This document shows, piece after piece, positions 5,872-9,989 of a stretch of 9,989 nucleotides of DNA. The position numbers and the translations under genes were made by a program. The stretch spans positions 1-9,989 of the forward strand of contig CAMWSZ010000075.1 in assembly GCA_947177005.1 (NCBI GenBank). Direction: 5' to 3'. The stretch's first letter is position 1. Each line of letters opens with the position of its first letter. This DNA is from an uncultured Clostridia bacterium (GTDB taxonomy: Bacteria > Bacillota > Clostridia > Oscillospirales > Oscillospiraceae). The notes under the pieces are model-generated. The model was not told the origin of the DNA, searched no databases, and saw only the letters and a list, made by a program, of their open reading frames with translations.

Positions 5872-8800
5872 TCAGTCCTCCTGGGGGAGAATGGCGTCGA
5901 GGGTCTCCATAAGCTTGGGGATATCGATAGGCTTGGCGATGTGGCCGTCCATGCCGGAACGCAGCGCGGCCTGCCGGTCCTCCTCAAAGGCGTTGGCGGT
6001 CATGGCTAGAATGGGTATGGAGGCCAGCGCCGGGTCCGGCAGCCGGCGGATGCGGCTGGTGGCCTCGTAGCCGTCCATGACCGGCATCTGTATGTCCATC
6101 AGGACCAGTTGGAAGTGTCCCGGCCCGGCCCCCTCCAGCAGCTCCAGTACCACCCGGCCGTTTTCCGCGGTCTCCACGGCAAACCCGGCCTCCTCCAAAA
6201 TCGCGGTGGCGATCTCACGGTTCAGCTCATTGTCGTCCGCCAGAAGGATCCTGCCGGTACGGCGGGTACGGACAGCGGCCGGTTTCTTCTCCGGATGATC
6301 CTGTTCCACCAGACAGAGCAGGCAGCGGCGAAGTTCGGAGAAAAAGAGGGGCGTGCTGCAAAAGGCGCTGACGCCGGCTTTCCGCGCTTCGGTCTCGATC
6401 TCGGACCAGTCGCAGGCGGCCGCCACAACGCCGGTGTTTTCTCCCAGCAGCTCCCGGATCTGCCGGACGGTCCCGGGCGCGCCGGGGACGGACCAGTCAA
6501 TCAGAAAGAGACGGAAGTCGCGCTCATGCCGCACACGGAGCAGCGCCTCCTCTACCGTCGGTACGTAATCCGCCCACAGGCCGATGCGTTTGAGCATCCG
6601 GACCGCGCCGGCGGCGGCAGGTCCCACCGCCAGGGCATGGATTCCCATAAGCTGCGGGATAACAGGGATCTGCCGCTGTTCGGTCTCTGCCAGGCGGAAG
6701 GTGAAGCGGACCGTACACACCGTCCCAACGTCCTTGCGGCTGGTGACGGAAATGGAGCCGTTCATCATATCCACGATATTTTTGGTGATTGCCATACCCA
6801 GACCGGTGCCCTGAATGCCGCTGATCGTGGAATTGCGTTCCCGCTCGAAGGGCTCGAAGATATGGGCGAGAAATTCCGGGGCCATACCAATGCCGGTGTC
6901 CTGGATGCGGAACTCGTAATGGGCGTAGCCGTCGGGGGCGCCGGGCAGCTCGGCGGCCGTCATGCTCACGGTTCCGCCCCTGCCGGTATATTTGACGGCG
7001 TTGCTGAGCAGATTGAGCAGCACCTGATTGAGGCGCAGGCGGTCGCAGACAATGTCCTCGTGGCGGATGTCCACGGCTTCCAGCGTCAGCGTCTGGCCCT
7101 TGGCGCGGCTGTCGGCCAGAATGATATTCCGCAGGCTGTTAAAGATATCGGGCAGGGTGCAGGGCTGTTCCTCCAGATGAATCTTTCCGCTTTCGATGCG
7201 GCTCATGTCGAGAATGTCGTTGATGAGGCTGAGCAGGTGGCCGCCGGAGGACATGATTTTTTGCAGATACTCCTCCACCAAAGCAGTCTGATTGATATGG
7301 GAAAGGGCCAGGGTTGTGAAGCCGATAATGGCGTTCATGGGGGTACGGATGTCATGGGACATATTGGAGAGGAAGGTGCTTTTTGCCTGATTGGCGCGGT
7401 TGGCCTGTGACAGCGCGTCCTCCAGAATGGCTTTTTTCTCCCGTTCCTCCCGGGTCTCCTCGTCGATGTTCCGTATGCCCAGCACGGCCTCACGGCTTCG
7501 CTCCCAGGAGCCGGTGCGCACGGCCCGGATCTGAAAATACCGTATCCTGCCGTTGCAGAGGGTACGGAAATTGAGGTACTGGGCGGTTTTGTCCGCCAGC
7601 GCCTCCGACAGTCTCGCCGGGCTGAGGAACTGCCGGAGTGCTTCCCGGTCCTCCTCCCACACGCAGTTGTCGATATAGCGGTCCATGGAGGTCTCCAGGG
7701 ACAGTTCCCCGGAAAAGATGCTGTCCAGCATGTTTTCCTTACAGCCGCGGATTTGCAGGGCGTGGCCCTTGCCGGTCTCCAGATTAAAGAAGCAGGCCAG
7801 ATTGTACTCAATGGTGAGAGCATGGATAAGCGCCGTGTGACGCCGTTCGCCCTCCTGCCGTTTCTGTTCCTGCCGGAGCTTGAAGGCGGTGCAGTTGAGG
7901 AGGTAGCGCTGATAGAGGAGCTTTCCGCCCTCCCGAACCAGCTTGATATTGCCGATGACGTGGATGATCTCGCCGTCCGGATGCTGCACGCGATACTCGA
8001 CGGTGACCATTTCGCCCTCCTCCTTGAGGGAGCTCATGCCCTTGAGGAGATTGAGGCGGTCCTCGGGGTAAACGGAGGGGGCGATGAGCTGAAACCCGGC
8101 GTCCATCAGGTTCTGTACGGAGGGATAGCCCAGGATTTGCAGGGCGGCCTGATTGATGCTGACGATGTGGGAGCCGTCAAGCGTATGGAAAATGACGCCG
8201 CAGTCCATGGTGGTAAAGAGGGCCTCCAGGGTCTTGTTTTTCTCCATGAACTCCTGCGCGTAGGCCCGTTCCCGGGTGACATCTACCGCCACGCTGACGG
8301 TGCCCATGACGCTGCCGTCCATATCGAACAGAGGGGATTTATAGGTGGTCAGGGTGATGATATCGTCCCCATACCGGAGGTTTTTTTCCGCCGAACAGGT
8401 CCGTTTATGCTCCATGACGTACTGGTCCAGCGCGGCGTAGGCGGGGTCGTCCCGGACGGTGTCCCAGATATAGGCGTGCTTCTGCCCCTCCACTTTGGTT
8501 TTAGGCTTTTGGACGGCGCGGCAGAAGCTGTCGTTGACCTTCTCATGGATGCCGTCTTTATTTTTGTACCAAATCAGATCCGGAGTGCCGTCCAGAGTTG
8601 CTTCCAGGAAATGGTTTGTCTGCCAGGCGTCGGCACGGCGTTTGCGCTCCTGCTGCCACCGCTGGAAACGGTAGCGGAGGCAGCTGCCGGACATGGGCAG
8701 AATCCAGACATCGGAGACGCCGCCGGGCATTCCCTGTTCCAGAAGGGCCTCCATTTGGGACTGCTCCGCCAGCAGGATGAGATCAGCGTCCGGTTTCTTG

Positions 8801-9006
8801 CAGCCGGACAGAGTCTGTACGGTCCCGCCGGGCTCCTGTTCCGGCAGGACGGCGAGGATGACATCCGCCTGAGCAGCCATCTGCGGGTCGGGGGACTCAC
8901 TGCCGGAGTATGTATGGGAAAATGCCTCCAGAGGCGGTATCCCGCGCACCAGTTCGAACATCTGCTGCGGGCCAATAAAATAAAATTGCAGGTGACAATG
9001 ATACAT
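5872..9006 (-). CDS. Soluble hybrid sensor histidine kinase with PAS and receiver domains
   Basis: A 1044-residue kinase with no membrane segment, so it probably senses a cytoplasmic signal. In order: a receiver-like N-terminal region without clear catalytic residues (about 1-115), a PAS domain (131-245), a second PAS domain (255-375) and a weak PAS-like region (390-515). Next come the dimerisation/phosphoacceptor domain with FLSNMSHDIRTPMNA (H551) and the ATPase domain with N669, DTGIGM (703-708) and GTGLGM (733-738). A degenerate receiver follows (about 785-900), then an intact receiver (about 915-1035) with the ADDNE acidic pair, phosphoacceptor D971 in LVLMDIQMPVMDG, and the IAKP lysine. 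The start is 9006: GAGGAG (9013-9018 on the plus strand) lies 6 bases upstream. The frame extends to 9048, but that ATG has no SD. The gene is convergent with copA and divergent from the nucleoside kinase, and no phosphotransfer protein or output regulator lies nearby. The ligand is unknown. Confidence 0.93.
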   Translation of the reverse strand: MYHCHLQFYFIGPQQMFELVRGIPPLEAFSHTYSGSESPDPQMAAQADVILAVLPEQEPGGTVQTLSGCKKPDADLILLAEQSQMEALLEQGMPGGVSDVWILPMSGSCLRYRFQRWQQERKRRADAWQTNHFLEATLDGTPDLIWYKNKDGIHEKVNDSFCRAVQKPKTKVEGQKHAYIWDTVRDDPAYAALDQYVMEHKRTCSAEKNLRYGDDIITLTTYKSPLFDMDGSVMGTVSVAVDVTRERAYAQEFMEKNKTLEALFTTMDCGVIFHTLDGSHIVSINQAALQILGYPSVQNLMDAGFQLIAPSVYPEDRLNLLKGMSSLKEEGEMVTVEYRVQHPDGEIIHVIGNIKLVREGGKLLYQRYLLNCTAFKLRQEQKRQEGERRHTALIHALTIEYNLACFFNLETGKGHALQIRGCKENMLDSIFSGELSLETSMDRYIDNCVWEEDREALRQFLSPARLSEALADKTAQYLNFRTLCNGRIRYFQIRAVRTGSWERSREAVLGIRNIDEETREEREKKAILEDALSQANRANQAKSTFLSNMSHDIRTPMNAIIGFTTLALSHINQTALVEEYLQKIMSSGGHLLSLINDILDMSRIESGKIHLEEQPCTLPDIFNSLRNIILADSRAKGQTLTLEAVDIRHEDIVCDRLRLNQVLLNLLSNAVKYTGRGGTVSMTAAELPGAPDGYAHYEFRIQDTGIGMAPEFLAHIFEPFERERNSTISGIQGTGLGMAITKNIVDMMNGSISVTSRKDVGTVCTVRFTFRLAETEQRQIPVIPQLMGIHALAVGPAAAGAVRMLKRIGLWADYVPTVEEALLRVRHERDFRLFLIDWSVPGAPGTVRQIRELLGENTGVVAAACDWSEIETEARKAGVSAFCSTPLFFSELRRCLLCLVEQDHPEKKPAAVRTRRTGRILLADDNELNREIATAILEEAGFAVETAENGRVVLELLEGAGPGHFQLVLMDIQMPVMDGYEATSRIRRLPDPALASIPILAMTANAFEEDRQAALRSGMDGHIAKPIDIPKLMETLDAILPQED

Positions 9007-9064
9007 GATAAACTCCTCTCTGTCCGAAGAGCAGGCAGTAAATTGCATATCTTGTAGTGTAGCT

Positions 9065-9094
9065 ATTGTAACAAACCGGACGGGGGAATGTCAA
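9065..9094 (-). promoter_or_regulatory. Sigma-A promoter of the histidine kinase
   Basis: Read on the minus strand, a perfect TTGACA (9094-9089) and TACAAT (9070-9065, five of six) are separated by 18 bases. Transcription should start near 9058, giving a leader of about 52 bases before the kinase start at 9006. Confidence 0.72.
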
Positions 9095-9239
9095 CAGAAA
9101 GTCGAAGGGCGGCCGCGGTAATTCATCGCGGAAACACAGGCAAATCAAACCGCCGGTTTTCTGATTTTTTCGGCAAAAGGTCAGAATTGGGTGTTTTATC
9201 CTAACAGCCATTATCTAAAAGGGACTTTCTCATCTTCAC
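9095..9239. other. Gene-free centre of the divergent intergenic region
   Basis: The whole region between the kinase start (9006) and the nucleoside kinase start (9327) is 320 bases. The two promoters lie in its outer parts. In this central stretch no gene, riboswitch or operator was recognised. It contains one imperfect hairpin at 9142-9167 followed by T's to 9170, with no plus-strand gene upstream for it to terminate. Confidence 0.5.
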
Positions 9240-9268
9240 TTGTAATTTCCCGCAAAATATCGTATGAT
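9240..9268 (+). promoter_or_regulatory. Probable sigma-A promoter of the nucleoside kinase
   Basis: TTGTAA (9240-9245, four of six) and TATGAT (9263-9268, five of six) are separated by 17 bases. Transcription should start near 9275, about 50 bases before ATG 9327. Confidence 0.6.
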
Positions 9269-9326
9269 AAGGAGAAAGGCCCGTACCGTCAGGGCGGGCG
9301 GATCATATATAAAGGAGGCCCTAACT

Positions 9327-9989
9327 ATGGAAGAGAAAAAAATGATACAGGTCACTGTGGACGGCACGGCCCGCGCCTATCCCGCCGGGACGCTCTGCCG
9401 GACCGTGGCGGCGGATTTTCAGGACCGGTATCCCTGCGACATCCTGCTTGTGAACCGTGACGGGAAGCTCTGCGAGCTCCATAAGCCTCTGGACCGGGAC
9501 TGTACGCTGAAAATGGTCACGGCCCGGGATAAGCCGGGTATGCAGACCTATGAGCGCAGCGCGGTCTTTCTGATGCTGAAGGCCTTCTACGACATTGCAG
9601 GCCGGGAAAACGTGGAGCGTATCACGGTAGAGTACTCCATCAGCAGCGCGCTGTTTATTCTGGCGCGGGGCAATTTCACGCTGGACCAGGCGCTGCTGGA
9701 CCGTGTGGAGGCACGGATGCGGGAACTGTCGGATCAGGCGCTGCCCATTGAAAAGCGGTCCGTCAGCACCGACGACGCCATTCAACTGTTTCGGGAAGCG
9801 GGTCTGGTCCACAAGGCGCAGCTGCTGAGCTTTCGCCTCGACTCCCACGTCAACATCTACTCGCTGGACGGCTTTGTGGACTATTTCTATGGCTACATGG
9901 TGCCGGACACCGGATATGTGAAGAGCTTTGGACTGGAGACGTTCGAAAACGGCTTTGTGCTGCGTCTGCCCACCCGGAAGGACCCCAGC
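9327..9989 (+). CDS. Nucleoside (uridine-type) kinase with TGS and ThrRS-like domains, N-terminal part
   Basis: The first 221 codons of a gene that runs off the window. Residues about 6-66 form a TGS-like domain (IQVTVDGTARAYPAGT ... LHKPLDRDCTLKMVT). Residues about 70-215 match the threonyl/alanyl-tRNA synthetase second additional domain, with KPGMQTYERSAVFLMLKAFYD (69-89), KRSVSTDDAI (143-152) and NIYSLDGFVDYFYGYMVPDTG (176-196). In Firmicutes this pair of domains precedes a P-loop phosphoribulokinase/uridine-kinase domain in proteins of about 550 residues annotated as nucleoside kinase. That kinase domain would lie beyond 9989 and is not seen here. The protein is not a tRNA synthetase: the domain order and the GMQTYERSAVFLMLKAF stretch are those of the kinase family. 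The SD AAAGGAGG (9311-9318), 8 bases before ATG 9327, fixes the start. The true substrate is unproven. Confidence 0.88.
   Translation, partial: MEEKKMIQVTVDGTARAYPAGTLCRTVAADFQDRYPCDILLVNRDGKLCELHKPLDRDCTLKMVTARDKPGMQTYERSAVFLMLKAFYDIAGRENVERITVEYSISSALFILARGNFTLDQALLDRVEARMRELSDQALPIEKRSVSTDDAIQLFREAGLVHKAQLLSFRLDSHVNIYSLDGFVDYFYGYMVPDTGYVKSFGLETFENGFVLRLPTRKDPS

Noticed and set aside
9007..9048. Upstream extension of the histidine kinase by 14 residues to ATG 9048
   Set aside because: That ATG lacks an SD, whereas the ATG at 9006 has GAGGAG at 6 bases.
6109..9057. Two long plus-strand open frames (6109-7410, 433 codons; 7753-9057, 434 codons) opposite the histidine kinase
   Set aside because: They are antisense to a kinase whose domains and motifs are clear along its whole length. 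Their translations are low-complexity with no recognisable domain and no SD; GC-rich coding DNA commonly leaves such open antisense frames.
9142..9170. Hairpin followed by T's in the divergent intergenic region, resembling a plus-strand terminator
   Set aside because: The stem has a 3-base bulge and no plus-strand gene ends upstream of it, so there is nothing for it to terminate.
9279..9299. GCCCG/CGGGC inverted repeat in the nucleoside kinase leader as a regulatory hairpin
   Set aside because: Only five pairs around an 11-base loop, and it does not reach the SD; it could easily occur by chance in GC-rich sequence.

Overview
The window reads as a chromosomal segment of a spore-forming, GC-rich member of the Clostridia, most likely from the Oscillospiraceae or a near relative. 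Evidence: two SpoVA spore proteins behind a sigma-G-like promoter, a SigH-type sigma factor, strong AGGAGG-type Shine-Dalgarno (SD) sites, consensus sigma-A promoters, and a clostridial-type nucleoside kinase and hybrid histidine kinase. The family assignment is inference from gene style only. No rRNA, tRNA, CRISPR array, insertion sequence or phage gene was seen.

Layout, left to right. (1) 1-113: the C-terminal end of glmM (phosphoglucosamine mutase). (2) 138-1179: a near-perfect sigma-A promoter, a SigH-like sigma factor and a small eight-cysteine zinc-ribbon protein, closed by a strong terminator. (3) 1223-2750: a sigma-G-like promoter, spoVAD and spoVAE, then a terminator. spoVAC, usually the partner of these genes, is not next to them. 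(4) 2755-5833: a copper-homeostasis operon, csoR-copA. Its promoter carries one CsoR-type palindrome between the -35 and -10 boxes and a second over the csoR ribosome-binding site. The CopA Cu(I) ATPase has heavy-metal-associated (HMA) domains at both ends. The C-terminal one begins at an in-frame ATG with its own ideal SD, so the gene may also make a free CopZ-like chaperone. (5) 5872-9006, minus strand: a large soluble hybrid histidine kinase convergent with copA. (6) 9007-9326: a divergent intergenic region with one promoter on each strand. (7) 9327 to the window end: the N-terminal 221 residues of a TGS/ThrRS-like-domain nucleoside (uridine-type) kinase.

How the parts work together: CsoR should repress its own operon until Cu(I) enters, after which CopA exports copper, with the C-terminal HMA domain (fused, free or both) delivering it. 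SpoVAD and SpoVAE belong to the Ca-dipicolinate import machinery of the forespore. SigH-type factors act early in sporulation or other stationary-phase responses. The histidine kinase has no dedicated partner regulator in the window. The most interesting observations are the possible nested copZ inside copA, the double CsoR boxes, and the sigma-factor promoter that almost touches its start codon.
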